Assembly (NCBI RefSeq): GCF_900114255.1
Contig: NZ_FOSL01000002.1
Location: forward strand, 372,001-436,000
DNA length: 64,000 nt
Direction of reading: 5' to 3'
DNA from: Neomesorhizobium albiziae
GTDB taxonomy: Bacteria; Pseudomonadota; Alphaproteobacteria; Rhizobiales; Rhizobiaceae
Shown here: positions 8,927-17,727 of the stretch, in pieces
How the letters are laid out: each line of letters starts with the position of its first letter
Numbering within the stretch: position 1 is the stretch's first letter
Program-made: the position numbers and the translations under genes
Notes under the pieces: generated by a model
The model's input: only the letters and a program-made list of their open reading frames with translations
Databases searched by the model: none
What the model was told of the DNA's origin: nothing

Positions 8927-10246
8927 ATGCTTCCCCAGGAAATCATCCGCCGCAAACGCGACAGCCTGCCTCTGTCGGCCGAGGAGATCGCGGCGTTCGT
9001 CAGCGGAATAGCCTCGGGCGCGGTAACTGAGGGCCAGATTTCGGCACTCGCCATGGCGATCTTCTTCAGGGGCATGAGCCGCGCCGAGGCGGTAGCGCTG
9101 ACGCTTGCCATGCGCGATTCCGGCGATGTGCTCGATTGGTCGGATTTGCCCGGCCCTGTCACCGACAAACATTCCACCGGCGGCGTCGGCGACAATGTTT
9201 CGCTGATGCTGGCGCCGATCGTGGCGGCATGCGGCGCCTTTGTGCCGATGATCTCCGGCCGCGGTTTAGGCCACACCGGCGGCACGCTGGACAAGATGGA
9301 TTCGATCCCGGGCTACACCAGCCAGCCCGGCAACGCCTTGTTCCGCAAGGCGGTGCGGGAGACCGGCTTCGCCATCATCGGCCAGACGGCCGACCTTGCG
9401 CCGGCCGACAAGCGTTTTTATGCCATCCGCGATGTCACCGCGACGGTGGAATCAGTGCCGCTGATCACCGCTTCCATTCTGTCGAAGAAGCTCGCCGCCG
9501 GACTGCAGTCGCTGGTGCTCGACGTCAAGCTTGGCAACGGCGCATTCATGGCCAGGAGCCGCGACGCCACCGAACTGGCGACCTCCCTGGTCGAAGTGGC
9601 GAACGGCGCGGGGTTGAACACCACAGCGCTGATCACCGGCATGAACGAGCCGCTGGCTTCGGCCGCCGGCAACGCGGTGGAAGTGGCCAATGCCGTCGAT
9701 TTCCTCACCGGCCGCTATCGCGACCGGCGCCTGCTCGCGGTCACGCTGGCGCTTGCCGCCGAGATGCTGCAGTCGGCGGGCATTGCCGGCTCCAACCGGG
9801 AAGGCATGACCCGTGCCACCGAAGCGCTGGAGAGCGGCAAGGCCGCGGAAGCTTTCGGGCGCATGGTCGCAGCGCTCGGCGGCCCCACTGATTTCGTCGA
9901 GAGTTCCGGAAGATATCTTCCGAAGGCGCCGGTCGAGCGTCCCGTGTCGTCTGGCAGCGACGGCTTCGTAACCGGGGTAGCGACGCGCGACATAGGCTTG
10001 GCGGTGGTGGCGCTAGGCGGTGGCCGAATGCGGCACGACGAACCGGTCGACCATGCGGTGGGCATCACGCGGCTCCTGCCGATGGGTGCCGAAGTGCATC
10101 GCGGCGATACCCTGGCGCTGGTGCATGCGCGCCGGGAGAGCGATGCCGAGGCGGCTGTCGCAAAAGTGCAGGCGGCCTACACGATCGGCCATGCACGGCC
10201 GCCGGCGCAGAAGTCGGTCATTCGCCGCATCGGCGCCAGGGCATGA
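8927..10246 (+). CDS. deoA: thymidine phosphorylase
   Basis: A 439-residue nucleoside phosphorylase II family enzyme that converts thymidine (or deoxyuridine) and phosphate to base and deoxyribose 1-phosphate. The family signature [20 protein letters not shown] is seen around residues 109-128. The phosphate-binding stretch [12 protein letters not shown] (residues 80-91) and the C-terminal alpha/beta PYNP_C domain are also present. The length is normal. It ends the salvage operon and converges on the aspartic protease gene 28 bp downstream. Confidence 0.95.
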   Translation: MLPQEIIRRKRDSLPLSAEEIAAFVSGIASGAVTEGQISALAMAIFFRGMSRAEAVALTLAMRDSGDVLDWSDLPGPVTDKHSTGGVGDNVSLMLAPIVAACGAFVPMISGRGLGHTGGTLDKMDSIPGYTSQPGNALFRKAVRETGFAIIGQTADLAPADKRFYAIRDVTATVESVPLITASILSKKLAAGLQSLVLDVKLGNGAFMARSRDATELATSLVEVANGAGLNTTALITGMNEPLASAAGNAVEVANAVDFLTGRYRDRRLLAVTLALAAEMLQSAGIAGSNREGMTRATEALESGKAAEAFGRMVAALGGPTDFVESSGRYLPKAPVERPVSSGSDGFVTGVATRDIGLAVVALGGGRMRHDEPVDHAVGITRLLPMGAEVHRGDTLALVHARRESDAEAAVAKVQAAYTIGHARPPAQKSVIRRIGARA

Positions 10247-10276
10247 TCCCGAAAGCGGGGCTCTAGAGCATAGCTA
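10243..10276. repeat. short copy of the GCATGATCC dispersed repeat
   Basis: Just after the deoA stop there is GCATGATCCCGAAAGCGG followed by the palindrome GCTCTAGAGC (10260-10269). This is a shortened version of the repeat seen at 24773 and 33409. It lies between convergent genes and could also help end transcription. Confidence 0.5.
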
Positions 10277-10837
10277 CTGCACCAGAAGCAGCGCGCCGTC
10301 CTCCACCTGGAATTTCGACAGGCGGCTCAAAAAACTCATGCCTACCAGGGTGCCGTCGAGCGCGGCGTCCTCCAGCACGGCGGCAGGGACGTTCTCCACC
10401 ACGATGCGGCCGATCTGCATGCGCTCGATGACGACGCCCGCTGCACGCGTGACGCCATTGGCGGTCTTCACCTCGTGTTTGAAATCGTCCTTGCGGAGCG
10501 AAATGCCGATATGGCGAGCCGTCGACCGGTTGATGGCGACCGTTGTTGCGCCGGTGTCGACGATACCCTCGACGCTGCGGCCGTTGAGCTTGAAATCGGC
10601 GATGAAATGTCCCCGCGCATCGGCGGAGACTTTCACCTTCCTGCCGAGCAGGACTTCCGGCGCCGCCGGGACCGGGCTGGCCACGATTTTCAGGGCCGGC
10701 GCCGGCTCGGCAGGCGCGACCGTGGCTTCTCCCGCCGGCTTCAAGAACTGGTGAAACGCCTCAGGGTCGGACTGGTAGACGGCCGGGATCGCCACCGACG
10801 CGGCAACCGCGAGCCCGAGAATGACGAAATTGCGCAT
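10274..10837 (-). CDS. retropepsin-like aspartic protease, membrane-anchored (TIGR02281-like)
   Basis: A 187-residue protein with an N-terminal hydrophobic segment (residues 3-18), a Pro/Ala-rich linker, and a single retropepsin domain. The catalytic motif is VDTGATTV with Asp94. A single DTG domain implies a homodimeric active site, as in other bacterial clan AA proteases. The N-terminus predicts anchoring in the inner membrane with the protease in the periplasm. The open frame extends to 10939, but MRNFVILG (ATG at 10835-10837) starts the membrane segment and is the natural start. The physiological substrate is unknown. Confidence 0.82.
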   Translation of the reverse strand: MRNFVILGLAVAASVAIPAVYQSDPEAFHQFLKPAGEATVAPAEPAPALKIVASPVPAAPEVLLGRKVKVSADARGHFIADFKLNGRSVEGIVDTGATTVAINRSTARHIGISLRKDDFKHEVKTANGVTRAAGVVIERMQIGRIVVENVPAAVLEDAALDGTLVGMSFLSRLSKFQVEDGALLLVQ

Positions 10838-10952
10838 GGCAGATCCGCGATGATAGCAGCCCGATCGTAGCGCGTCGTGCTTAACGCGACGCAAGTTTCC
10901 GTGCGCCGCCGGTCCGGAACCGCGCCACTGCCTTAACAAACGGTAAAGAGTT

Positions 10953-11348
10953 CTATTGCGGCTGTGTGTTCGCGAAATATGCGTTGAGGTCGGTGGTCCG
11001 CGCCTCGATGACTGCGGCCCGGCAGGCCGGATAGCTCAGCACCTCTCCCTCACGCCCGAAATAGCCGCTTGCATAAAACAGGCAGGACTTTTCCTTGTAA
11101 CCGTTCCAGACGCGCTGCTCATCGAGCAGGGCCTTGGCGGTCGCGTCGTCGGTTATCGCGGAATGCAACTTCTTCCAGGCATCGTTGAGCGCCTTGTCCG
11201 CCCGCGCCATCCAGTCGCCACCGCACGCACCCCAGGCCGTGTTGGTGCCGTCGCTGTCTTTGATGCATTTGTCGTAGATGTCGTCGGCGTGCGCCGGCAG
11301 AACGGCAAGCACTCCGGCGGTCAGAACAAGAGGAAGGATGATTTTCAT
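10953..11348 (-). CDS. secreted LprI/DUF1311 family protein
   Basis: A 131-residue exported protein with a clear signal peptide ending at AHA (residues 1-21). The mature part resembles the lysozyme-inhibitor LprI N-terminal domain (DUF1311). Conserved cysteines are seen in DKCIKD, GACGG, SCLFY and PACRA, probably forming disulfides. The WNGYKEKSC stretch matches the family core. The function in rhizobia is unknown; lysozyme inhibition is established only for mycobacterial LprI. It stands alone between the protease gene and upp. Confidence 0.75.
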   Translation of the reverse strand: MKIILPLVLTAGVLAVLPAHADDIYDKCIKDSDGTNTAWGACGGDWMARADKALNDAWKKLHSAITDDATAKALLDEQRVWNGYKEKSCLFYASGYFGREGEVLSYPACRAAVIEARTTDLNAYFANTQPQ

Positions 11349-11424
11349 GCGGACTCTCCTTGCCCCACCCTGTCACAACGACTTAGCGCGAGGCCAGGAG
11401 ACCAGCAATTGCCCGCGGGTCAAA

Positions 11425-12054
11425 TCACTTCGTGCCGTACAGCCGGTCGCCGGCGTCGCCGAGACCGGGCACGATATAGCCCTTCTCGTTGAGCTGCCGG
11501 TCGATCGCCGCCGTGTAGACAGGCACGTCAGGATGCGCCTTGGTGAAGCGCTCGATGCCTTCCGGTGCGGCCAGCAGGCAGAGATAACGCAGATTGGTGG
11601 CGCCGCGGCCCTTGAGCTTGTCGATCGCTGCGATCGCCGAATTGGCCGTCGCCAGCATCGGGTCGACGACGATAACCAGCCGGTCGCCGATATCGCTCGG
11701 CGCCTTGAAGAAATATTCCACCGCTTCCAGCGTTTCGTGGTCGCGGTAAAGCCCGATATGGGCGACACGCGCCGCCGGCACCAGGTCGAGCAGGCCTTCC
11801 AGCAGGCCGTTGCCGGCGCGCAGCACCGAGGCAAAGACCAGCTTCTTGCCTTCCAGGATCGGAGCTTCCATCGTTTCGATCGGTGTTTCGATGGTCTTGG
11901 TGGTGAGTTCGAGATCGCGCGTCACCTCGTAGCCGAGCAGCAGCGAGATCTCGCGCAGCAGCCGCCGGAACCCCGCCGTCGAGGTTTCCTTGTCGCGCAT
12001 GATGGTGAGCTTGTGCTGGACAAGCGGATGGTCGACGACGGTGACGCCCTTCAT
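11425..12054 (-). CDS. upp: uracil phosphoribosyltransferase
   Basis: A 209-residue enzyme making UMP from uracil and PRPP. The PRPP-binding loop [14 protein letters not shown] and the uracil-binding C-terminal region [17 protein letters not shown] are present, and the length matches bacterial Upp exactly. It would reclaim uracil released by nucleoside phosphorolysis. It sits downstream of add on the same strand, separated by 130 bp that contain short GAATGGTGA repeats. Confidence 0.96.
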   Translation of the reverse strand: MKGVTVVDHPLVQHKLTIMRDKETSTAGFRRLLREISLLLGYEVTRDLELTTKTIETPIETMEAPILEGKKLVFASVLRAGNGLLEGLLDLVPAARVAHIGLYRDHETLEAVEYFFKAPSDIGDRLVIVVDPMLATANSAIAAIDKLKGRGATNLRYLCLLAAPEGIERFTKAHPDVPVYTAAIDRQLNEKGYIVPGLGDAGDRLYGTK

Positions 12055-12080
12055 GGTCTCAGCTCCGGCAACAAAAGAGA

Positions 12081-12187
12081 TGAATGGTGAATAGTGAATG
12101 GCGAATGGTTTTGCGAGTCTTTGTCGGATGAAGAGCGTGAAGGTCCACAGTTGACGGGGCTGCCGCTCCCGCCAAGCTCACCATTCA
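12081..12187. repeat. GAATGGTGA direct and inverted repeats between add and upp
   Basis: At 12081-12108 the words TGAATGGTGA, TAGTGAATGG and CGAATGG follow each other as imperfect direct repeats. TCACCATTCA at 12178-12187 is the inverted copy of TGAATGGTGA. The two ends frame about 87 bp and overlap the add stop codon. This looks like a small non-coding repeat rather than a promoter. Confidence 0.5.
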
Positions 12188-13156
12188 CCGGCCGCCGTTG
12201 AGCCGCGCCAAAAGGGCCGCCCTGGTTTTCTTGTCGACGAAAGCCGCCTCGATCGCGGTCCGCGTCACCGCCGTCAGCGCCTTGTCGTCCAGGCGGAAAT
12301 TGTCGCGGCCGATATCGTATTCGCGCTTCAGCGACGTCCAGAAATAGGGAGGATCGTCGGAGTTGAGCGTCACCTTGCAGCCGGCGTCGCGCAGTTTCGG
12401 GAACGGATGGTCTTCGAAACTGCCAAAGACGCCGAGCGCGACATTGGAGCCCGGGCAGCATTCCAGCACGATGCCCTCGTCGGCGATGCGCTTCACCAGG
12501 TCGAGGTTCTCGATGGCCCTGACGCCATGGCCGATGCGCGACGGCCTGATGTGGTCGAGCGCGCCCTGCACGCTTTCCCAGCCGCACAGCTCGCCGGCAT
12601 GGATGGTGATGCCGAGCCCCGCCTCGCGCGCGATCTCGAAAGCCCGCACATAATCTTCGAAACTGCCCATCCGCTCATCGCCGGCGACGCCGAAGCCGGT
12701 GACCAGCGGATGACCGCAACGGGCGGCGAAACGCGCCGACGCTTCGATCGATTCGACCCCGATATGGCGCACTCCGGTGACGATCATGCGGCTTTCGATG
12801 CCGGTCTTGGCTTTGGCGCGCTGCATGCCTTCGCCCAGTGCATTGGTGTAGGCCGCCGGCGAGATGCCCGATTTCAACGCATGGTCGGGCGAGGTGAAGA
12901 ATTCCGAATAGATGCAGCCATCGCGGGCGAGGCTGGTGAGATAGTGCTCGGACAGCCGCGCATAGTCTTCCTCGCTGCGGAAAAGGTCGGAAGCGCCATC
13001 GTAGGCGGCGAGGAACGAGGTAAAATCATGCCAGACGAAGGAGCCGTCCTTGATGAAGGCGGAAACGTCCTTGCCGTATTTCTGCGCCTGCTTGAGGACG
13101 AGGTCGGGCGCTGCCGCACCTTCGATGTGGCAGTGCAGCTCTGCTTTCAAAACCAT
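12185..13156 (-). CDS. add: adenosine deaminase
   Basis: A 323-residue zinc hydrolase deaminating adenosine to inosine (or a related adenine compound). The metal-binding ELHCHIEG motif is at the N-terminus (residues 6-13), HAGELCGW occurs in the middle, and GHGVRAIE and the catalytic SDDPPYF follow. The length is close to the usual 330-345. The adenosine deaminase/adenine deaminase split is hard to make by eye; the salvage context favours adenosine. Its start faces ubiE across about 110 bp of divergent promoter region. Confidence 0.88.
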   Translation of the reverse strand: MVLKAELHCHIEGAAAPDLVLKQAQKYGKDVSAFIKDGSFVWHDFTSFLAAYDGASDLFRSEEDYARLSEHYLTSLARDGCIYSEFFTSPDHALKSGISPAAYTNALGEGMQRAKAKTGIESRMIVTGVRHIGVESIEASARFAARCGHPLVTGFGVAGDERMGSFEDYVRAFEIAREAGLGITIHAGELCGWESVQGALDHIRPSRIGHGVRAIENLDLVKRIADEGIVLECCPGSNVALGVFGSFEDHPFPKLRDAGCKVTLNSDDPPYFWTSLKREYDIGRDNFRLDDKALTAVTRTAIEAAFVDKKTRAALLARLNGGR

Positions 13157-13268
13157 TCGGCATCCTCGTCATGCGCATCTTGGAGCGCGGCTCTTCACCG
13201 CGCCTTAAACAATAGCGCCCGCTATGACGATCGGCTATGGTCCCGCCGAAATTAGGCAGGTCACAAAA

Positions 13269-14045
13269 ATGTCAGAACAGCGCACGACAGCCGCCGGGGG
13301 CATGGAAACGTCCTACGGCTACAAGCAGGTCGGCGCCGGCGACAAGCAGTCGCTGGTCAACGATGTCTTTCACCGCGTCGCCAACCGCTATGATGTGATG
13401 AACGATCTCATGTCGGGAGGCTTGCACCGGCTGTGGAAGGACGCGCTTGTCGCCTGGCTCAACCCTCCGAAACGGCCGGGCTGGCAATTGCTCGACGTCG
13501 CTGGCGGCACCGGCGACATCGCCTTCCGCATCGTTGAGGCCACCAACCGTCAGGGGCACGCCACGGTGCTCGACATCAACGGGTCGATGCTTGCCGTCGG
13601 CCGCGAGCGCGCCGAGAAGCAGGGGCTGACGGCCAACACGGATTTCGTCGAGGCCAATGCCGAGGAACTGCCTTTCGCCGACGAGACCTTCGACGCCTAT
13701 ACGATCGCCTTCGGCATCCGCAATGTGCCGCGCATCGAAACCGCTCTGGCGGAAGCGTACCGCGTGTTGAAACCCGGCGGCCGGTTCCTCTGCCTGGAAT
13801 TCTCCGAGGTCGACATGCCGCTGCTCGACAAGGTTTACGAAGCTTGGTCCTTCAACGCCATCCCGCGCATCGGCCAGATTGTGACCGGTGACGGTGAGCC
13901 CTATTCCTATCTGGTGGAATCGATCCGCAAATTCCCCAACCAGGAGAATTTCGCCGCCATGATCCGGAACGCCGGCTTCGACCGCGTCAGCTTCCGCAAT
14001 TATTCCGGCGGCATCGCGGCCCTTCATTCGGGCTGGAAGCTTTGA
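13269..14045 (+). CDS. ubiE: bifunctional demethylmenaquinone/2-polyprenyl-benzoquinol methyltransferase
   Basis: A 258-residue class I SAM methyltransferase that adds the C-methyl group in ubiquinone synthesis. The UbiE signatures [31 protein letters not shown] (SAM motif I) and the C-terminal [15 protein letters not shown] are all present. The frame is open from 13224, but MSEQRTT at 13269 gives the family length and is preferred. It is followed after 13 bp by ubiB, the usual alphaproteobacterial pairing. Confidence 0.95.
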   Translation: MSEQRTTAAGGMETSYGYKQVGAGDKQSLVNDVFHRVANRYDVMNDLMSGGLHRLWKDALVAWLNPPKRPGWQLLDVAGGTGDIAFRIVEATNRQGHATVLDINGSMLAVGRERAEKQGLTANTDFVEANAEELPFADETFDAYTIAFGIRNVPRIETALAEAYRVLKPGGRFLCLEFSEVDMPLLDKVYEAWSFNAIPRIGQIVTGDGEPYSYLVESIRKFPNQENFAAMIRNAGFDRVSFRNYSGGIAALHSGWKL

Positions 14046-14058
14046 CGGACGGTCCGCG

Positions 14059-15633
14059 ATGAGCAGCATCGGAGCATCTTTCCGGCTCGCGCGAGCGGGC
14101 TGGGTTCTGGTGCGCGAGGGCGTGATCGCGGCTCTGCCTGGCGATGAGCTGACCGGCCTGCCGAAATTCGGCTGGCGGCTGGCCGTGATGTTTACCCGCC
14201 GCCGCGCATTGAAGCGCGTGCGCAGCGACCGCCTTGCAAACGCCATCGCCCGGCTAGGCCCCTCCTACGCCAAACTCGGGCAGTTCCTGGCGACGCGTCC
14301 CGATGTGGTCGGCGACGATATCGCGCTCGATCTCGCCTTGCTGCAGGACGCGATGGCGACCTTCCCCATGTCGGAAGCGGTCGCCGCCATCGAAGGCTCG
14401 CTCGGCCGCAAGGCGTCCGATTTGTACACGCGCATCGACGCACCGGTCGCCGCTGCCTCCATCGCCCAGGTGCACCCGGCGGAGGTCGCCACGCCGGAAG
14501 GACCGCGCAAGGTCGCGGTCAAGGTTATCCGCCCTGGCGTGCGCCGGCGCTTCTTCCAGGATCTTGAGAGCTACTTCCTGGCCGCCCGCCTTCAGGAGCG
14601 TTTCGTCCCGTCGAGCCGCCGTTTGCGCCCGGTCGAGGTCACCGAGACGCTCGCCCAGACCACCAAGATCGAGATGGACTTCCGGCTCGAGGCCGCTGCC
14701 TACTCCGAGCTCGGCGAAAACACCAAGGACGATCCTGGCTTCCGCGTGCCGGCCGTGGACTGGGAGCGTACGGGCCGCGACGTGCTCACCATGGAATGGA
14801 TCGACGGCATCAAGCTCAGCGATGTCGAAGGACTTCGCGCCGCCGGCTATGACCTCAAGGCCATTGCGGCGACGCTGGTGCAGTCGTTCCTGCGCCATAC
14901 GCTGCGCGACGGCTTCTTCCACGCCGACATGCATCCCGGCAACATGTTCGTCGATACGAATGGCGACATCGCCGCGGTCGATCTCGGCATTTCCGGCCGT
15001 CTCGGCAAGAAGGAGCGGCGCTTCCTTGCCGAAATCCTCTACGGCTTCATTACCCGCGATTACATGCGCGTCGCCGAGGTGCACTTCGAGGCCGGCTATG
15101 TGCCGCGCCACCACAATGTAGCGGCCTTCGCCCAGGCGATCCGCGCCATCGGCGAGCCGATCCACGGTCAGCCGGCCGAGACCATCTCGATGGCCAAGCT
15201 GCTGACCTTGTTGTTCGAAGTCACCGAATTGTTCGACATGCAGACGCGGCCGGAGCTGGTGCTGCTGCAAAAGACCATGGTCGTGGTCGAGGGCGTCGCC
15301 CGCACACTCGATCCCGCCTTCAACATGTGGAAGACCGCCGAACCGGTGGTCGGCCACTGGATTGCCGGCAATCTCGGACCGCAGGGTCTGCTCATCGACG
15401 CCCGCGACGGCCTTGGCGCCCTCATGTCGCTGGTTCGCCAGGCGCCCGATCTCGCAGCCCGCACCGAGCGCCTGTCGCGCCAGATCGACGCCATGGCGGA
15501 GAACGGCCTGCGCTTCGATGCCGAAACCGCAAAAGCTATCGGCAACGCGGAAGCGCGCCACACCCGCTCTGGCCGTGTGGCGCTGTGGGTGATCGCTGCG
15601 GCGGCGGTCTATCTGGTTTGGGTGGTGACTTGA
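14059..15633 (+). CDS. ubiB: ubiquinone biosynthesis regulatory protein kinase-like UbiB
   Basis: A 524-residue ABC1/ADCK family protein required for aerobic ubiquinone synthesis. The family-specific KxGQ motif appears in AKLGQFLATRPD (near residue 76). The catalytic-loop analogue HADMHPGNMFVD and the DLGISGR metal-binding stretch follow. The last 20 residues form a hydrophobic helix (VALWVIAAAAVYLVWVV), consistent with attachment to the inner membrane. It is in an operon with ubiE. Confidence 0.94.
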   Translation: MSSIGASFRLARAGWVLVREGVIAALPGDELTGLPKFGWRLAVMFTRRRALKRVRSDRLANAIARLGPSYAKLGQFLATRPDVVGDDIALDLALLQDAMATFPMSEAVAAIEGSLGRKASDLYTRIDAPVAAASIAQVHPAEVATPEGPRKVAVKVIRPGVRRRFFQDLESYFLAARLQERFVPSSRRLRPVEVTETLAQTTKIEMDFRLEAAAYSELGENTKDDPGFRVPAVDWERTGRDVLTMEWIDGIKLSDVEGLRAAGYDLKAIAATLVQSFLRHTLRDGFFHADMHPGNMFVDTNGDIAAVDLGISGRLGKKERRFLAEILYGFITRDYMRVAEVHFEAGYVPRHHNVAAFAQAIRAIGEPIHGQPAETISMAKLLTLLFEVTELFDMQTRPELVLLQKTMVVVEGVARTLDPAFNMWKTAEPVVGHWIAGNLGPQGLLIDARDGLGALMSLVRQAPDLAARTERLSRQIDAMAENGLRFDAETAKAIGNAEARHTRSGRVALWVIAAAAVYLVWVVT

Positions 15634-15635
15634 GT

Positions 15636-15688
15636 TGCATGCAACGCTAGCATTGCTAGCATTGCTAGCATTGCTAGCGTTGCATGCA
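15636..15688. repeat. 53-bp near-perfect palindrome built on four 9-bp GCTAGCATT units
   Basis: Four copies of the self-complementary hexamer GCTAGC start at 15646, 15655, 15664 and 15673, an exact 9-bp period, joined by ATT spacers. The array is flanked by TGCATGCAAC on the left and GTTGCATGCA on the right, so the whole 53 bp is a palindrome with mismatches only at the ATT spacers. It lies 3 bp after the ubiB stop and 72 bp before the antitoxin start. It could be a multi-site operator for the antitoxin, a terminator hairpin, or both. Confidence 0.85.
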
Positions 15689-15759
15689 GGCTTGTGACTT
15701 GTTATGTTAGTGTCCGGCATGGCGACTTTTGGAGCAGACCCTTCCGGAAGCCAATGGAC

Positions 15760-15999
15760 ATGAGCACCTTGACCATCCGTAATCTCGACCCATCCGTTAA
15801 GCAGGCTCTGCGCCAGCGTGCTGCAGCGCGTGGTGTGTCGATGGAACAGGAGGCGAGGGATGTGTTGGCGCGAACGCTGGCCAAGCCTGTAAAACGCAAG
15901 ATTGACATTGAAGCGGTTCTGGCACTCGGCATCAAACCTGCGCAGCCGTTTGATCTGAAGAAGTTCAGCGACGATATGTGGGACGAAAGCCTGCGGTGA
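15760..15999 (+). CDS. FitA/VapB-like ribbon-helix-helix antitoxin
   Basis: A 79-residue protein starting MSTLTIRNLDPSVKQALRQR, the classic FitA-type N-terminal ribbon-helix-helix DNA-binding domain. The C-terminal tail (about residues 45-79) should wrap the toxin. The ATG at 15754 is also possible, but GGAAG sits 8 bp before 15760. Its stop overlaps the GTG start of the PIN toxin, the normal antitoxin-first order. Proteins of this kind repress their own operon by binding inverted repeats; the palindrome at 15636-15688 is a plausible target. Confidence 0.88.
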   Translation: MSTLTIRNLDPSVKQALRQRAAARGVSMEQEARDVLARTLAKPVKRKIDIEAVLALGIKPAQPFDLKKFSDDMWDESLR

Positions 16000-16406
16000 G
16001 CGGCCTCGTCGTCGATACGTCGGTACTGATCGCCATTCTGGCGCTTGAGCCAGAGGCACGTAGTTTCGCACGCTCCATTGCGGAAGCGGATTTTGCCCTG
16101 GTCAGCACGGCCACGCTTCATGAAACCTATTGCGTGGGGGCCAGCGAGCGCTTCGTTGACGGCGTCAACCGGCTGGAAAAAATGGTTTTGGAACTTCAAC
16201 TGGATAAGATCGCGTTTGACACCGCGCAGTTGGAGACATCCACGGCGGCGTATATGCGTTATGGGCGTGGCTCCGGACACGCCGCGAGGCTCAATTTTGG
16301 CGACTGCTTTGCCTATGCGCTCGCCAAAACCCGCAATTTGCCGCTGCTTTTCAAGGGCGACGATTTCATCCATACCGACATTGAGCCGGCGCTGAAGCCG
16401 GCCTGA
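15996..16406 (+). CDS. PIN-domain toxin, VapC/FitB family ribonuclease
   Basis: A 136-residue PIN-domain protein. The acidic active-site residues are visible: Asp in VVDTSVLIAIL near the N-terminus, Glu in HETYCV, and Asp in NFGDCFAYALAK, followed by the conserved LPLLFKGDDF near the C-terminus. It should be a Mg-dependent endoribonuclease neutralised by the upstream antitoxin. The start is taken as GTG 15996, which overlaps the antitoxin stop (GTGA). The pair sits between ubiB and coaBC, genes often adjacent in rhizobia, so it looks like an insertion. Confidence 0.88.
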   Translation: MSGLVVDTSVLIAILALEPEARSFARSIAEADFALVSTATLHETYCVGASERFVDGVNRLEKMVLELQLDKIAFDTAQLETSTAAYMRYGRGSGHAARLNFGDCFAYALAKTRNLPLLFKGDDFIHTDIEPALKPA

Positions 16407-16416
16407 GGGGCCACGC

Positions 16417-17634
16417 ATGATCCTGTCCGGCAAGCGCATCCTGCTCATCATCGGCGGCGGCATCGCCGCCTACAAGTCGCTCGACCTGATCCGCCGCCTG
16501 CGCGAGCGCGGCGCCTCGGTCCGCGCCGTGATGACGTCCGCCGCGCAGGAGTTCGTGACCCCGCTGTCAGTCGGCGCACTGACGGCCGACCGCGTGTTTT
16601 CCGATCTCTTCGACCGGAACGACGAGCACGACATCGGCCACATCAGGCTGTCGCGCGAGGCCGACCTGCTGGTCGTCGCGCCAGCAACCGCCGATCTCAT
16701 GGCCAAGCTGGCCAACGGCCATGCCAACGATCTTGCGTCCACCGTGCTGCTTGCCACCGACAAGAAGGTGCTGATGGCGCCGGCCATGAACCCCAGAATG
16801 TGGTCGCACGCCGCCACACGCCGCAACCGCGCCACCCTGGAGAAGGACGGCATCGCCTTCGTCGGCCCGGCCAGGGGCGAGATGGCCGAAAGCGGCGAGG
16901 CCGGCGAAGGTCGCATGAGCGAGCCGCTGGAGATCGTGGCTGCCATCGAAATGCTGCTCGACGCACAACCCAGGCCGCTGTCGGGCAAGAAGATCATAGT
17001 CACGTCGGGGCCAACGCACGAGCCTATCGATCCGGTGCGCTACATCGCCAACCGTTCGTCCGGCAAGCAGGGTCATGCCATCGCTGCCGCACTGGCAAAG
17101 CTCGGCGCCGACGTGCGCCTCGTCTCCGGCCCGGTCGCCATTGCCGATCCCTCGGGTGTGAAAACCGTCCATGTCGAGAGCGCCCAGGAAATGCGCGATG
17201 CCGTCGAACAATTGCTGCCCGCCGACGCCGCGGTCTTTGTCGCCGCAGTTGCCGACTGGCGCACCGAGAACGCCGCCGGCGAAAAGATCAAGAAGGTGGC
17301 GGACAAGGGGCCACCCGCGCTGCAGATGGTTGAAAACCCGGATATCCTGGCGGGCGTCGGGCATCATAAGCAGCGCCCCTATCTTGTCGTCGGTTTCGCA
17401 GCCGAGACCCAGGACGTGTTGAAAAACGCTCAAGCCAAGCTGAAGAAAAAGGGCGCCGACTTCATCGTCGCCAACGATGTCAGCCACGAAGGCGGCGTCA
17501 TGGGCGGCGACCGCAACAGGGTAAGGATCGTTTCGAAGTCAGACATAGACGAATGGCCGGACCTGACCAAGGAAGCCGTCGCGGAACGGCTCGCGGACCT
17601 CATCGCAAAACATCTTAAAACAATCGAAATCTGA
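16417..17634 (+). CDS. coaBC: phosphopantothenoylcysteine decarboxylase / phosphopantothenate-cysteine ligase
   Basis: A 405-residue bifunctional coenzyme A biosynthesis enzyme. The N-terminal CoaC flavoprotein domain (about 1-185) has IGGGIAAYKS, the substrate motif PAMNPRMW and the ANGHANDLAST loop. The C-terminal CoaB domain (about 190-405) begins VTSGPTHEPIDPVRYI and has the NRSSGKQGHAIA nucleotide-binding signature. The length is normal for Dfp. It starts 10 bp after the toxin gene, so it may share transcripts with the toxin-antitoxin pair. Confidence 0.95.
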   Translation: MILSGKRILLIIGGGIAAYKSLDLIRRLRERGASVRAVMTSAAQEFVTPLSVGALTADRVFSDLFDRNDEHDIGHIRLSREADLLVVAPATADLMAKLANGHANDLASTVLLATDKKVLMAPAMNPRMWSHAATRRNRATLEKDGIAFVGPARGEMAESGEAGEGRMSEPLEIVAAIEMLLDAQPRPLSGKKIIVTSGPTHEPIDPVRYIANRSSGKQGHAIAAALAKLGADVRLVSGPVAIADPSGVKTVHVESAQEMRDAVEQLLPADAAVFVAAVADWRTENAAGEKIKKVADKGPPALQMVENPDILAGVGHHKQRPYLVVGFAAETQDVLKNAQAKLKKKGADFIVANDVSHEGGVMGGDRNRVRIVSKSDIDEWPDLTKEAVAERLADLIAKHLKTIEI

Positions 17635-17727
17635 TTTTATTGACTTGTCGTTTGCCTCAATTCCGCCGATTGTTCCGGCTTTGGGGCATATTGCTGCGTT
17701 TTTTTGTTTATTGTTGAGGTTTTATCA

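Noticed and set aside
15636-15688. Possible CRISPR array or simple satellite
   Set aside because: Only four 9-bp units with 3-bp spacers that are nearly identical; no unique spacers and no cas genes.
14254-16071. Long open frame antisense to ubiB and the toxin-antitoxin genes, including an Asn-Ala-Ser repeat
   Set aside because: It is a shadow caused by high GC and strong codon bias of the genes on the other strand. The repeat is just the GCTAGCATT palindrome read in frame.
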